A DNA stretch of 64,000 nucleotides, from contig NZ_CP084541.1 of the NCBI RefSeq assembly GCF_020410765.1, positions 3,104,501 to 3,168,500 of the forward strand. The letters are read 5' to 3'. Made by a program: the position numbers and the translations under genes. The number at the start of each line of letters is the position of its first letter. The first letter of the stretch is position 1. The stretch comes from Streptomyces marincola (lineage in GTDB: Bacteria; Actinomycetota; Actinomycetes; Streptomycetales; Streptomycetaceae). Below, one piece after another: positions 18,174-26,694 of this stretch. Below the pieces are notes generated by a model. It was given only the letters and a program-made list of their open reading frames with translations, did no database searches and was not told the DNA's origin.

Positions 18174-19545
18174 GGGAGGTGCGGGGCAGGGCCGGGCTGG
18201 GGGCGCCGCGCCGCGCGCGGGGCGTGCGCCGGTACACGGTGAGGAGCACGGCCGCGCACAGGGCGTAGAAGGCGAGGAAGGCGAAGAACGCGGCCTCGCC
18301 GCTGCCGGAAGGCCCCTGGTAGGCGCCCCGGAACGCGAGGTTGATCGCCACTCCGCCCAGGGCGCCGACGGCGCCCGCGATGCCGATGACCGCGCCGCTG
18401 ACGCGCCTGGCCCGGTCGAAGGCCGCGCGGGCGTCGGCGCCCGAGGTGATCGCGCCCTCCGCCTCCCGCGCGAACACGGCGGGGATCATCTTGTACGTCG
18501 AGCCGTTGCCGACGCCGCTGAAGAGGAACAGCGCGGTGAACCCCCCGACGAACAGCCCGAACGAGCCCGCCCGCGAGGCGACGAGCAGCACGACGGTACC
18601 GGCGGCCAGGCCCGCGAAGGTCCACAGGGTGACGCGGGCGCCGCCCCACCGGTCGGCCAGCCGGCCGCCCACCGGCCGCGCGAGCGACCCGAGCAGCGGC
18701 CCGGCGAACGTGAACGAGGCCGCCTCAAGGGGCGTCGAGCCGAACTCGGTCTGGAGCACGAGCCCGAACGCGAAGCCGTATCCGATGAACGAGCCGAACG
18801 TGCCCACGTAGAGCAGCGAGATCCACCACGTGTGCCGGCTGCCCGCGGCCTCCCGCAGCGCGCCCGGCTCCGCGCGCACCGCGTCGACGTTGTCCATCCG
18901 CAGCGCGGCCAGCACGGACACCAGCACGATGAGCGGCAGGTAGACCCCGGCCACGTACGACGGGTGGGTGTCCCCCGCCGTCGCGATGACCAGCAGGCCG
19001 AGCAGCTGCACCACGGCCACGCCGAGGTTGCCGCCGCCCGCGTTCAGGCCGAGGGCCCACCCCTGCTGCCGTTGCGGATAGAAAGTGGTGATGTTGGTCA
19101 TCGAGGAGGCGAAGTTGGCGCCGCCGACCCCGGCCGTCGCGCCGATGAGCAGGAACACCCACAGCGGGGTGCCGGGGCGCTGCACGAAGACGAACGCCAG
19201 CGACGCCGGCACGAGCAGCAGTGCCGAGGAGAACACCGTCCAGTCGCGCCCGCCGAACCTCGTCACCGCGTGGCTGTAGGGCAGCCGCAGCACCGCGCCC
19301 ACCAGCGTGGGCGTCACCACGAGCAGGAACTTCTCCCCGGCGTCGAAGCCGAACCCGATCTCGGGCGACATGAACAGCACGAGGACCGACCACATGCTCC
19401 AGACGGAGAAGCCGACGTGCTCGGACAGGATGGACATCAGCAGGTTGCGGCGGGCGATCTTCTTGCCGGTGCGTTCCCAGAACTCCTCGTTCTCCGGGTC
19501 CCAGCCCTCGATCCACCGCCCGGACGCGGGCGGTCGGGTCCTCAT
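18163..19545 (-). CDS. narK: NarK/NasA-type nitrate/nitrite MFS transporter
   Basis: A 460-residue, roughly 12-helix transporter. The nitrate signature glycine-rich stretches are present in helix 5 (NAGGGNLGVAVVQL) and again around SGVGNGSTYKMIP in helix 11. The N-terminal EGWDPENEEFW leader is characteristic of actinobacterial NarK. It should import nitrate, by proton symport or nitrate/nitrite exchange. It is first in the nitrate sub-operon and begins 80 bases after the second AMP-ligase gene, so it is embedded among the biosynthetic genes. Confidence 0.9.
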   Translation of the reverse strand: MRTRPPASGRWIEGWDPENEEFWERTGKKIARRNLLMSILSEHVGFSVWSMWSVLVLFMSPEIGFGFDAGEKFLLVVTPTLVGAVLRLPYSHAVTRFGGRDWTVFSSALLLVPASLAFVFVQRPGTPLWVFLLIGATAGVGGANFASSMTNITTFYPQRQQGWALGLNAGGGNLGVAVVQLLGLLVIATAGDTHPSYVAGVYLPLIVLVSVLAALRMDNVDAVRAEPGALREAAGSRHTWWISLLYVGTFGSFIGYGFAFGLVLQTEFGSTPLEAASFTFAGPLLGSLARPVGGRLADRWGGARVTLWTFAGLAAGTVVLLVASRAGSFGLFVGGFTALFLFSGVGNGSTYKMIPAVFAREAEGAITSGADARAAFDRARRVSGAVIGIAGAVGALGGVAINLAFRGAYQGPSGSGEAAFFAFLAFYALCAAVLLTVYRRTPRARRGAPSPALPRTSHVG

Positions 19546-19625
19546 GTCTGATCAGCCTCCAGTGCCGGCCGAGGGAATGGCCGCCGCGCCGGTGCGGCGG
19601 CACGTGCCCCGCCGGCCACGGTCCG

Positions 19626-21188
19626 TCACGTCGCCGAGCCGAGCAGGCGGGCCAGCTCAAGCCGCTTGATCTTCGTGGTGGCCGTCTGCGGCAGGTCGTC
19701 GAGCCGCCACTGCACGGGCTCGGCCATCGGGGGCAGCCCGGCGACGGCCGCCTGCCAGGCGACCGGGTCGAGCGGCTTGTCCTCGCGCGTGCACACCACG
19801 GGGACCGGCGTGCCGTCCGCGCCCGGCACGATGATGACCTCGACGAGTTCGGGAACGCGCGTGAACAGCTTGTCCTCGATCTCCAGCGTGCTGCGGATGC
19901 CGGGGATCTCGTCGACCTCGCGGTCCAGCAGGTGCAGGCAGCCCTTCCTGGTCCTGAAGCCGACGTCGCCCATGCGCCACCAGCCCTCGTTGACCTGCTT
20001 CTCCCAGCGCTGGTGCTCGCCGAGGTAGCTGACGATGCGGCCGTCGCTGCGCACCTCGATGAAGCCGGGGTTCTCGCGCGTGGGCGGGTTGCCGTCGCGG
20101 CTGACCACGCGCACGCCGGTCATGCCGGGGAACGGCACGCCCACGCAGCGCCCGTTGAAGTCCGCGCCGTCCTTGAGCGAGTACGTGCGCGCGGCGATCG
20201 GCCCGACCTCGCTCTGCCCGTAGGCCTGCGCGAAGCGGCGGCCCTTGCGGCGCGAGGCCCGCAGCAGCCGGTTCACGGTGCGCGGGTGGATGGCGTCGAA
20301 GGTGCTGGAGAAGTACTTCACGTTGGCCAGCGGGCCGCGCGGGTCGTCCGCGAGCACCTCCCAGCGCAGGAACGTGTTCGGGTGGGCCTCGATGAACCCG
20401 GGCGGCACCTGCGCGAACAGGTCGGCCACCGGCGCCGGGTCGTCGTCGCGCAGCACGATCAGCGGGTGGCCCTGGAGGATCGCGATGGGCATCGCCGTGA
20501 ACATGCGCGAGTGCACGAACGACACGTGCACCGCGAGCGGTTCGCTGCGGCGGACCGCGGCCGACACGACGGCCGCCTGCGGCCGGTAGCGCGCCTGGAA
20601 CGTGGTGCCCGTGTGCACGGCGAGCTTCGGGGTGCCCGTGGTGCCCGAGGTGTGCGTGACCAGCGTCGGGTGGTCGGGCGGCATGCTCACCGCGGGCACC
20701 CTCGGCGCGCCGGCCAGGGAGGCGATCGAGATCGTCCCGGCGTGCTCGCCCGAGGCGAGCAGCACCCGCCGCGACAGCTCAAGCACCTCGGCGGGCAGCG
20801 CGTTCTCCAGCTTGGCCGCGTCGGTCACCAGGAACGGCCGCCCCACCCGGCGCAGCAGCTCCGCGACGGTCGCGCCGTCGAGCTTGGGCGACAGCAGCAC
20901 CGGGATCGCGCCGATCCGCGCGGCCACGCACGCCAGCAGGGTGATGTCGAACCCGTCGCTCTTGTGCACCACCACGTGGTCGCCCGGGCGGACGCCGACC
21001 GACCACAGCCGGGAGGCGAGGTCGTCGATGAGCCCGGCCAGTTCCGTCAGCGTCGTGCGCCGGCCGAGTGCGGGGGCCAGGTCGAGGTCGTGGTCGAGGA
21101 TCACGACGCCCGCGGGGTGCCTGGCCGCCGCCCGGTCGAACAACGTACCCAGGCGAATTCCCTTGTTTCCTATGCGCTGGAGCAACAC
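19626..21188 (-). CDS. AMP-forming acyl/aryl ligase, paralogue 2
   Basis: A 520-residue adenylating enzyme with a GTG start and a GGGAG site upstream. The ATP loop is VTHTSGTTGTPK, the hinge region is WRMGDVGF, and the C-terminal lysine lies in TATTKIKR. It parallels paralogue 1 throughout, and the two bracket most of the cluster. No thiolation domain exists in the window, so the product must be released as acyl-adenylate or CoA ester, or attacked directly by a nucleophile. Two divergent copies point to two distinct activation steps. Which substrate each uses (3-hydroxyanthranilate, another acid, or nitrite) cannot be read from the sequence. Confidence 0.85.
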   Translation of the reverse strand: MLLQRIGNKGIRLGTLFDRAAARHPAGVVILDHDLDLAPALGRRTTLTELAGLIDDLASRLWSVGVRPGDHVVVHKSDGFDITLLACVAARIGAIPVLLSPKLDGATVAELLRRVGRPFLVTDAAKLENALPAEVLELSRRVLLASGEHAGTISIASLAGAPRVPAVSMPPDHPTLVTHTSGTTGTPKLAVHTGTTFQARYRPQAAVVSAAVRRSEPLAVHVSFVHSRMFTAMPIAILQGHPLIVLRDDDPAPVADLFAQVPPGFIEAHPNTFLRWEVLADDPRGPLANVKYFSSTFDAIHPRTVNRLLRASRRKGRRFAQAYGQSEVGPIAARTYSLKDGADFNGRCVGVPFPGMTGVRVVSRDGNPPTRENPGFIEVRSDGRIVSYLGEHQRWEKQVNEGWWRMGDVGFRTRKGCLHLLDREVDEIPGIRSTLEIEDKLFTRVPELVEVIIVPGADGTPVPVVCTREDKPLDPVAWQAAVAGLPPMAEPVQWRLDDLPQTATTKIKRLELARLLGSAT

Positions 21189-21251
21189 GTAACCGCTCTC
21201 CCGTCCGTGAAGAGGAATGTCCCGCAGGGCCCTCGGGGTTACTGCTTGGGG

Positions 21252-21794
21252 TTACTGCTTTTCGATGACGTCCTTGATCCGGTCGAGCGTTTCGTCGAGG
21301 TCGCGTTCGAGCTTCGCCGTCCAGTCGGCGATGAACCGCTTCCTGTCGGCCTCACTCAGCTCTGCGGTGATTTTGCGGATTCCGGCCGTCGCCTTGCCCA
21401 TGCGGAAATGGTGGGTCAGCACGCTGCCCTCGCCGCCCGGCTCGATGTCGAAGCCCCACAGGCTCTCCTGGTCCGCCCGGGCGTGCGTGAGCATCATCCA
21501 GCGGAACGTCCTGGCCGGCTCGGCCGCCGTGACGCGGGCCTCCGTGTACCAGACGCCGCGGATCAACGGCGCCCAGCCCACCACGTCCTCGCTGCGCAGG
21601 TTCTCGCCGCGGAAGATCGAGCCGACCGCGGACGGGGCTCCCGACACCCACTCGCCGCCCCGGCACTCGGGGCTCCACTCCGCGCTGCGCGGCAGGTCGC
21701 TGACGACCGCGTAGACCTGTTCAGGAGTCGCGGAAATCGCCTTGCTCGCCCGCAGTTCGAACAGCGGGGAGTTGTCAATGATGGTGTTCGCCAT
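21252..21794 (-). CDS. SRPBCC (START/Bet v1-like, polyketide-cyclase superfamily) protein
   Basis: A 180-residue protein. Its N-terminal SKAISATPEQVYAVVSDLPRSAEW is the standard opening of the SRPBCC helix-grip fold, and the C-terminal helix ends in DETLDRIKDVIEK. Members bind hydrophobic ligands and act as aromatases, cyclases, hydrolases or carriers. It is the first gene of the co-directional cluster, 63 bases before ligase 2, so the cluster promoter probably lies in 21795-21957. An earlier in-frame ATG at 21920 would add a membrane-like leader unlike the family, and AGGA before 21794 favours the shorter form. Confidence 0.8.
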   Translation of the reverse strand: MANTIIDNSPLFELRASKAISATPEQVYAVVSDLPRSAEWSPECRGGEWVSGAPSAVGSIFRGENLRSEDVVGWAPLIRGVWYTEARVTAAEPARTFRWMMLTHARADQESLWGFDIEPGGEGSVLTHHFRMGKATAGIRKITAELSEADRKRFIADWTAKLERDLDETLDRIKDVIEKQ

Positions 21795-21957
21795 GACACG
21801 AATCCTGCCCCCGACGCACACGGCAGTCAACGGCGGAAAAGCTGATCCGTCAAGTCTCAGGAACGCCCGGAAAAAGGCAAAGGAAAACCCCGCCAATGGC
21901 CCCGCGCACGCGGAACTCAATTGACGGGAAGGCGTTTTCCACGCGTCACCCGGCCGG

Positions 21958-22944
21958 TCACCCCGCCGGTGTGGAAACCCTCAGCACCAGCTTCCCCCTG
22001 GCCTTGCCCTCCTCGACGCGGCGGTGCGCGAGCGCCGCCTCCTCCAGCGGCAGCACCTCCGTCGCGTGCGCGCGCAGCAGCCCGTCGGCCTGGAGCCGGC
22101 CGATGTGCGCGGCTGCCTCGGCCAGTTCGTCGGCGCGGGCCCGCGAGATGGCGAAGCCGATCACGGAACGGTCCTGCGTGTACAGCGGCCCGGCCGGCAG
22201 CACAGGACGCGTCCGCAACCCGGCCAGAACGACCACGCGCCCCCGCGGCGCCAGCAGTTCCACGGCCGTCTCCAGGTCGTTGCGCGCCGAGGTGTCGATC
22301 CACAGGTCGACCCCGCCGGGCGACGCCTCCCCGATCCGCCGGAACACCTCGGGGTCCCGGTAGTCGAACACCTCCCGCGCGCCCAGCCGCCGGCACAGCC
22401 CGGCGTCCCGCGCCGAGGCGACCGCGACCACGCGCGCCCCGGCCTGGGCCGCCATCACCACGGCGGCGCTGCCCACGTTCCCCGCCGCCCCGAGCACCAG
22501 CACCGTCTCCCCGGCCCGCACCCGCCCGTGCGTGAACAGCGCCAGGTACGCCGTCGTCGCCGGGTGGGAGAGCGCCACGGTCTCCACCGGGTCCACGCCG
22601 TCGGGCAGCGGGTACAGCCGGTCGCCCGGCACCACGACCCGCTCCGCCGCCGCCCCCTGCCGGCCGGCGTACCCCAGGCTGCTGCACCACACCCGGTCGC
22701 CGGCGCGGAACCCCGCCGCCCCCGGGCCGCTCTCCACGACCGTCCCCACCAGGTCGCGGCCGATCACGAACGGGAAGGCGAGCGGCGTGCGCCAGGCCCC
22801 CGACCGCACGAACGTGTCCACGTGGTTGACGGCCGTCACCTCGACCTCGACGACGACGTCCCCGGGGCCCGGCCTGGGCGGGGGCAGTTCACCGACCCGG
22901 ATGACCTCCGGCGGACCCAGCTCTTCGACGTAGGCGGCGCGCAT
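21958..22944 (-). CDS. Zinc-independent MDR family quinone oxidoreductase
   Basis: A 328-residue medium-chain dehydrogenase/reductase of the QOR group. The N-terminal GroES-like fold starts MRAAYVEELGPPEV, and the NADPH loop is VLGAAGNVGSAAVV near residue 150. It lacks the zinc-ligand pattern of alcohol dehydrogenases. Such enzymes reduce quinones or enones. It is co-directional with the cluster, but a 163-base gap containing the likely cluster promoter separates them, so membership is uncertain. Confidence 0.85.
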   Translation of the reverse strand: MRAAYVEELGPPEVIRVGELPPPRPGPGDVVVEVEVTAVNHVDTFVRSGAWRTPLAFPFVIGRDLVGTVVESGPGAAGFRAGDRVWCSSLGYAGRQGAAAERVVVPGDRLYPLPDGVDPVETVALSHPATTAYLALFTHGRVRAGETVLVLGAAGNVGSAAVVMAAQAGARVVAVASARDAGLCRRLGAREVFDYRDPEVFRRIGEASPGGVDLWIDTSARNDLETAVELLAPRGRVVVLAGLRTRPVLPAGPLYTQDRSVIGFAISRARADELAEAAAHIGRLQADGLLRAHATEVLPLEEAALAHRRVEEGKARGKLVLRVSTPAG

Positions 22945-23154
22945 AACGGGATTCTGCGCCGCCCGGCGGCCCCGGCCCACGCCGCACCCGCGGCCCGCCC
23001 CATGGTCCGTCACCTCCGGCCCCCCGGTCCGTCAAGTCCGCCGGCTTCGATCCGCTCCCGGCGGCCCATGCTCTCTCGGTGGCCGGCCGGCGCGGGACGG
23101 CGCGCGCGCCCCCGCGGCGACCACCGGCGCGCACCGCGGCCGGGGAGGGGCGCA

Positions 23155-23789
23155 TTGCTGTCGGGACGGACGTGGGACATGCTCGTCCGGCGGGGCGCGG
23201 AACGGCGTTCCGCGGCGGGCGCGGTCATGCTGCGCCAGGGCGCCTCTGGCACCCACCTGCTGGCGCTGACCGCCGGGCTCGCCACGATCGTCCAGCACCG
23301 GCCGGACGGCACGGGCCTGTGGCTGGCGTTCCGCGGCCCGGGCGAGCTGCTCGGCGAGGTGTCCGTGCTCAGCCGGCGGAACGAGCCGCGCGGCGTGGAC
23401 GTCGTAGCCGTCACCGAGTGCGTGACGCGGGTGATCGACGCGGCGCGCTTCCGCCGTTTCGTCGTGGAACGCGGGCTCGGCGCCGACCTGTTGCAGCAGG
23501 CGATGGACAGGACCAGGGAGTCCGACGAGCACCGGGCCGAGCTGGTCACCCCGACCATCGGCGCCCGGCTGGCCCGCGCCTGCTGCGCCTGTCCGCCCTG
23601 GCCGACCCGCCGCACCTGACCGGGCTGACCCAGGAGGAACTGGCCCGGGCCATAGGCGGCTCGCGCAACGGCGTCGCCGACGGGCTGCAACGCCTGCGCG
23701 CGGCAGGCGCCGTGGCGACGGCGCGCAAGGTGATCAGCATCCTCGACCCCGACGCGCCCCCGCGCCCGGGGCGGAGCGCGGGAATGTGA
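23155..23789 (+). pseudogene. Crp/Fnr family regulator interrupted by a one-base frameshift
   Basis: Starting at TTG 23155 (GGGGAGGGG just upstream), the frame encodes a cyclic-nucleotide-type effector domain (VMLRQGASGTHLLALTAG, GPGELLGEVSVLSRR). It then runs off family sequence at about 23578 and stops at 23619. The helix-turn-helix part (LSALADPPHLTGLTQEELA onward, then GGSRNGVADGLQRL) continues in another frame to 23789. Inserting one base at 23578-23580 restores a continuous Crp/Fnr protein of about 211 residues. Either the gene is broken in this strain or the sequence has an error in this GC-rich run. Confidence 0.8.
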
Positions 23790-23896
23790 GCGCGCTCACC
23801 TCCCCAGCGCCACTGCTGGGCATCGCCCCGGCGGCGGCGCCCCAGGATCGGCGGACCCGGCACGGTCCACCCGATCCCAGGAGAGGCACGATCGCC

Positions 23897-24130
23897 ATGT
23901 CCAGCCCCGCCCCCGGCCCCATTCCCGGCCCCAACGCCGAGAGCCGCCCGCTCCCCGGCTACCACGCCCTGCTCGCGGTCGACGCCAAGGACTTCACCGG
24001 CCTGGCCTCGATCCAGCACTCGGCCGTCAGCATGGTCATCACAGAACTCGTCGACCGGGCGCTCACCGCCGCGGGGCCGGCCGAGCTGCGGGACACCAAG
24101 AGCCTCCCCGCCACCACGGGGGCGGGCACC
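23897..24130 (+). pseudogene. Truncated actinobacterial conserved protein (nucleotidyl-cyclase-like N-terminus)
   Basis: The ATG at 23897 follows AGGAGAGG. The first 75 or so residues (with PGYHALLAVDAKDF and the end LPATTG) match the start of a family of small Streptomyces proteins common near Crp-like regulators. The family continues at this point with TGDGY and a catalytic-like domain. Here the frame runs into sequence antisense to the HxlR gene and has no family character, so the 3' part was lost in a rearrangement. The assignment rests on remembered homologues. Confidence 0.5.
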
Positions 24131-24148
24131 GCCGGGCCCGGGCGCCGT

Positions 24149-24517
24149 TCAGCGCGAGGTCCCGCGCCCCCCGACCATCTCCGCGCCCTCCCTGCGGATG
24201 CGCTCATCGCCCCACGCGCCGAGGGCCACGAGCGCGCGGTTCAGCGTGCGGCCGTGCTCGGTCAGCGAGTACTCGACCCGGGGCGGCACCTCGGCGTGCA
24301 CCTCCCGGTGCACGAGGCCGTCCTCCTCCATCTCGCGCAGGTGCTGGGCCAGCATCTTCTCGCTCACACCCGGCAGTCCGCGCCGCAGTTCGGCGAAACG
24401 GCGGACCCGGTAGGTGTCGAGCTCCCAGAGGATCGGGCCCTTCCACTTGCCGCCCAGCACGTCGAGCGCGGCGTCGATACCGCAGATGTAGGGCCCGATC
24501 CTGGGCGCCCTGCCCAT
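24149..24517 (-). CDS. HxlR family transcriptional regulator
   Basis: A 122-residue single-domain winged-helix repressor or activator. The family opening CGIDAALDVLGGKWKGPILW is followed by RRFAELRRGLPGVSEKMLAQ and the wing PPRVEYSLTEHG. The cysteine close to the N-terminus is the residue often used for redox or electrophile sensing in this family. It is divergent from the imine-reductase-type gene, with an inverted repeat between them, so it very likely regulates both. The 3' end abuts the truncated gene to its left. Confidence 0.9.
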   Translation of the reverse strand: MGRAPRIGPYICGIDAALDVLGGKWKGPILWELDTYRVRRFAELRRGLPGVSEKMLAQHLREMEEDGLVHREVHAEVPPRVEYSLTEHGRTLNRALVALGAWGDERIRREGAEMVGGRGTSR

Positions 24518-24544
24518 CGCCGATCCCCTCCCCCACGAAAAAGT

Positions 24545-24571
24545 AAGTACCGCAGTAAAAAGTAGGTACTT
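24545..24571. promoter_or_regulatory. HxlR operator: AAGTACC-N13-GGTACTT inverted repeat
   Basis: A perfect 7-bp inverted repeat (24545-24551 and 24565-24571) lies in the 87-base divergent region between the HxlR gene and the dehydrogenase gene. Extra AAGTA half-sites lie at 24541 and 24560. Its position over both presumed promoters suits autoregulation together with control of the enzyme gene. Confidence 0.7.
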
Positions 24572-24604
24572 CCGAGAATAGCGGCGCGCTCCGAGCATGA
24601 AGGG

Positions 24605-25531
24605 GTGAACGAACACCGCACCGCGGCCCCGCTCCGCGACACCCCCGTCACCGTCATCGGCCTCGGGCCGATGGGCCGCGCCATGGCCCGCACGCTCCTC
24701 GCCGCCGGCCACCCCGTCACCGTCTGGAACCGCACCGCCGCCCGGGCGGACGAGGTCGTCGCCGCCGGAGCCACCCGCGCGCCCACCCCGGCAGCCGCGC
24801 TCGGAGCGAGCGACCTGGTCATCCTGAGCCTCACCGATTACCGGGCGATGGACGACATCCTGGGCGGCATACCCGGCTCGCTCGCCGGCCGGACGCTCGT
24901 CAACCTCAGCTCGGACACCCCCGACCGCACCCGCGCGGCGTCCGCCTGGGCGGCGGGGCACGGCGCCGCGTTCCTCACCGGCGGCGTCATGGTCCCGGCG
25001 CCCATGGTCGGCACCGACGCGGCCCACGTCTACTACAGCGGCCCGGGCGAGGCAATGGCACGCCACCGCGCGGTGCTGGCACTCCTCGGCACACCGAAGT
25101 ACCTGGGCGAGGACCCGTCCCTCGCCCAGCTGATGTACCAGGCGCAGCTCGCGGTGTACCTGACCTCGCTGTCCGGGCTGATGCACGCGACCGCGATGCT
25201 GAACAGCGCCGGGCTCACGGCCCGCGAGGCACTGCCCGAGCTGCTTTCCCTCACCGACTCGATCGGCGCGATCATCAGGTCGGGCGAGGCGACGCCGGGC
25301 GCCGCGCTCGACGCCGGCGAGCACCCGGGCGACCTCGGAACCGTCACAATGATGGGCGCGACAGCCGACCACATCGCCGAGACCAGCGCCTCGCTCGGCC
25401 TCGACCCCGCGCTCCCGGAAGCCGTCCGGTCCCACTACCGCCGCGCGATCGCCGACGGCCACGGCACCGACAACTGGACCCGCATCATCGACCCCATCCG
25501 CACCCCCCACCAGCCCGTCCCCTCCCCGTAG
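24605..25531 (+). CDS. NAD(P)-dependent oxidoreductase, imine reductase / beta-hydroxyacid dehydrogenase group
   Basis: A 308-residue protein with a GTG start. The Rossmann motif VIGLGPMGRAMA (about residues 17-28) and NRTAARADEV, typical of NADPH binding, are present. The all-helical C-terminal dimerisation domain resembles imine reductases rather than classical 6-phosphogluconate dehydrogenases. IREDs reduce cyclic imines, but the natural substrate is generally unknown. It is paired with the divergent HxlR gene. Confidence 0.85.
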   Translation: MNEHRTAAPLRDTPVTVIGLGPMGRAMARTLLAAGHPVTVWNRTAARADEVVAAGATRAPTPAAALGASDLVILSLTDYRAMDDILGGIPGSLAGRTLVNLSSDTPDRTRAASAWAAGHGAAFLTGGVMVPAPMVGTDAAHVYYSGPGEAMARHRAVLALLGTPKYLGEDPSLAQLMYQAQLAVYLTSLSGLMHATAMLNSAGLTAREALPELLSLTDSIGAIIRSGEATPGAALDAGEHPGDLGTVTMMGATADHIAETSASLGLDPALPEAVRSHYRRAIADGHGTDNWTRIIDPIRTPHQPVPSP

Positions 25532-25699
25532 ACCGACACCGGCCCGGCACCCCGTCCCCGCGCACAGAGGCAGCGGGCCACCGGCCGAGGCCGGGCAAGC
25601 GGCGCGACGTCCGTGCCGCACGGCATGCGGCCGGGCTGCCGGTCACCGCGCGGCAGAGGCCCAGCGGCCGTTGCCGGACACCAGTCGGCGAAGTTTCCG

Positions 25700-26025
25700 T
25701 CGCACCACGGACGATCGGTCTCGTCCGCCCGCCACATCGCGGCACCGTCCGGCTGGCGCCACACCACCGCCCGGTGCCACCGGGGCTGCGCGACTGTCTC
25801 CAGGACGGCCGCGCACTCGGTGCCGTTCCAGCCCTGGCCTCCGATCCGCTCCATCGGGCGCCGCTCGATGCGCACCCATGTCCTCCGGTCCGTCCGCGCG
25901 CCCAGCGAACGCCGCTTGCGCACCAGCGTGTCCCGGTCCAGCTGGGTCCGGAGGGAGCGCTCGACATCGTCGAGCACAGCGTCGACCGGCTCGATTCTCA
26001 GGTCGGCCGGTACGGCGGCAGGCAC
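25700..26025 (-). pseudogene. 5' fragment of a phosphotransferase-like gene
   Basis: From GTG 26025 about 108 residues look structured: ADLRIEPVDAVLDDVERSL, RTDRRTWVRIERR, GQGWNGTECAAV and AMWRADETDR. They resemble the start of an aminoglycoside-phosphotransferase-like Streptomyces family, recalled from memory. After residue 108 the frame continues to 25435 but turns into low-complexity sequence lacking any kinase-type motif. I read this as a truncated gene at the junction with the mobile region. Confidence 0.4.
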
Positions 26026-26261
26026 GAAAAAATTGCATACAACCTCCTTGGCAGCCGTCCGCCGCTAGCAGGGAACGAGCCTCCCGTGTCTCCCGAAGAG
26101 AAGACGCCGCACAGCGGTCCACTCAGTTCAGTGGTGCCCTGTCTGTTGGCGACTGTGCCCCCTGAGACAGCGGGGTGCTGCACGGTGATGCGGGCTCTGG
26201 CTGCCCTGATCGAAAACCAATTCGACCGACACTCCCCCACGGTCGCCGGCCAACTCGTCCA

Positions 26262-26530
26262 GGACGGCCGGACGTGGCGGCGTTCGAACGGCAAGGTCAC
26301 CGACCTCTTCGAGCGGCTCGTCGCGGCTTCCTGCCTCCGCCGATCCGGCTGCACGACCGCCCGCACGGCACGGCCGTGCTCGCTGCCGGCATCCGTGCGG
26401 ACCCAGCGGCAACGGTTCACGCGGGACACCTACCGACATCCCCTGCCCGGGGCGGCAAGAAGGTCGAAAGCAAGACAAGACGGAGGCAGGCGCGGGAGAC
26501 AAGGGCAAGCGGAAGAAGCCCAACAACCAG
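26262..26530 (+). pseudogene. Decayed tyrosine recombinase (integrase) C-terminal fragment
   Basis: Pieces of an actinobacterial phage/AICE integrase can be read across two frames. GKVTDLFERLVAAS comes first, then LPPPIRLHDRPHGTAVLA, where the family has LPPIRLHDLRHG carrying the box II His/Arg. A DTY-like segment near 26429 matches the catalytic tyrosine region. The box II motif is corrupted and the N-terminal part is missing. It reads toward the tRNA-derived repeat at 26649, the normal position of an int gene beside its attachment site. Confidence 0.6.
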
Positions 26531-26609
26531 GGCACTTGACCTCTCCATTCACGCAAGCCATCTCGTGGCACCCTGGCCGCGTGACGCGTCAAGCCTCCGC
26601 ACAACACAG

Positions 26610-26642
26610 AAGGCCAGGTCACAGACGATGTGACCTGGCCTT
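26610..26642 (-). terminator. Hairpin terminator beyond the tRNA-Thr fragment
   Basis: A perfect 13-bp stem (26610-26622 pairing with 26630-26642) with a 7-base loop lies just 3' of the partial tRNA on the minus strand. It mirrors the terminator of the intact tRNA at 37014-37050, although its sequence differs. Confidence 0.7.
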
Positions 26643-26648
26643 CGCCGG

Positions 26649-26694
26649 AGCCGCCTGAGGGAATCGAACCCTCGACCTACGCATTACGAGTGCG
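26649..26694 (-). repeat. Partial tRNA-Thr, left attachment-site copy (46 bp)
   Basis: This 46-base segment matches the 3' part of the intact tRNA-Thr gene (37055-37100), from the discriminator base through the T-arm and variable loop into the anticodon arm, with two mismatches. Homology stops at 26694, so it cannot encode a tRNA. It is the expected remnant of site-specific integration into the tRNA 3' end and marks the left border of the island. The mismatches at 26657 and 26673 are paired with each other in the T-stem (G-C here, A-T in the intact gene). Confidence 0.85.
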
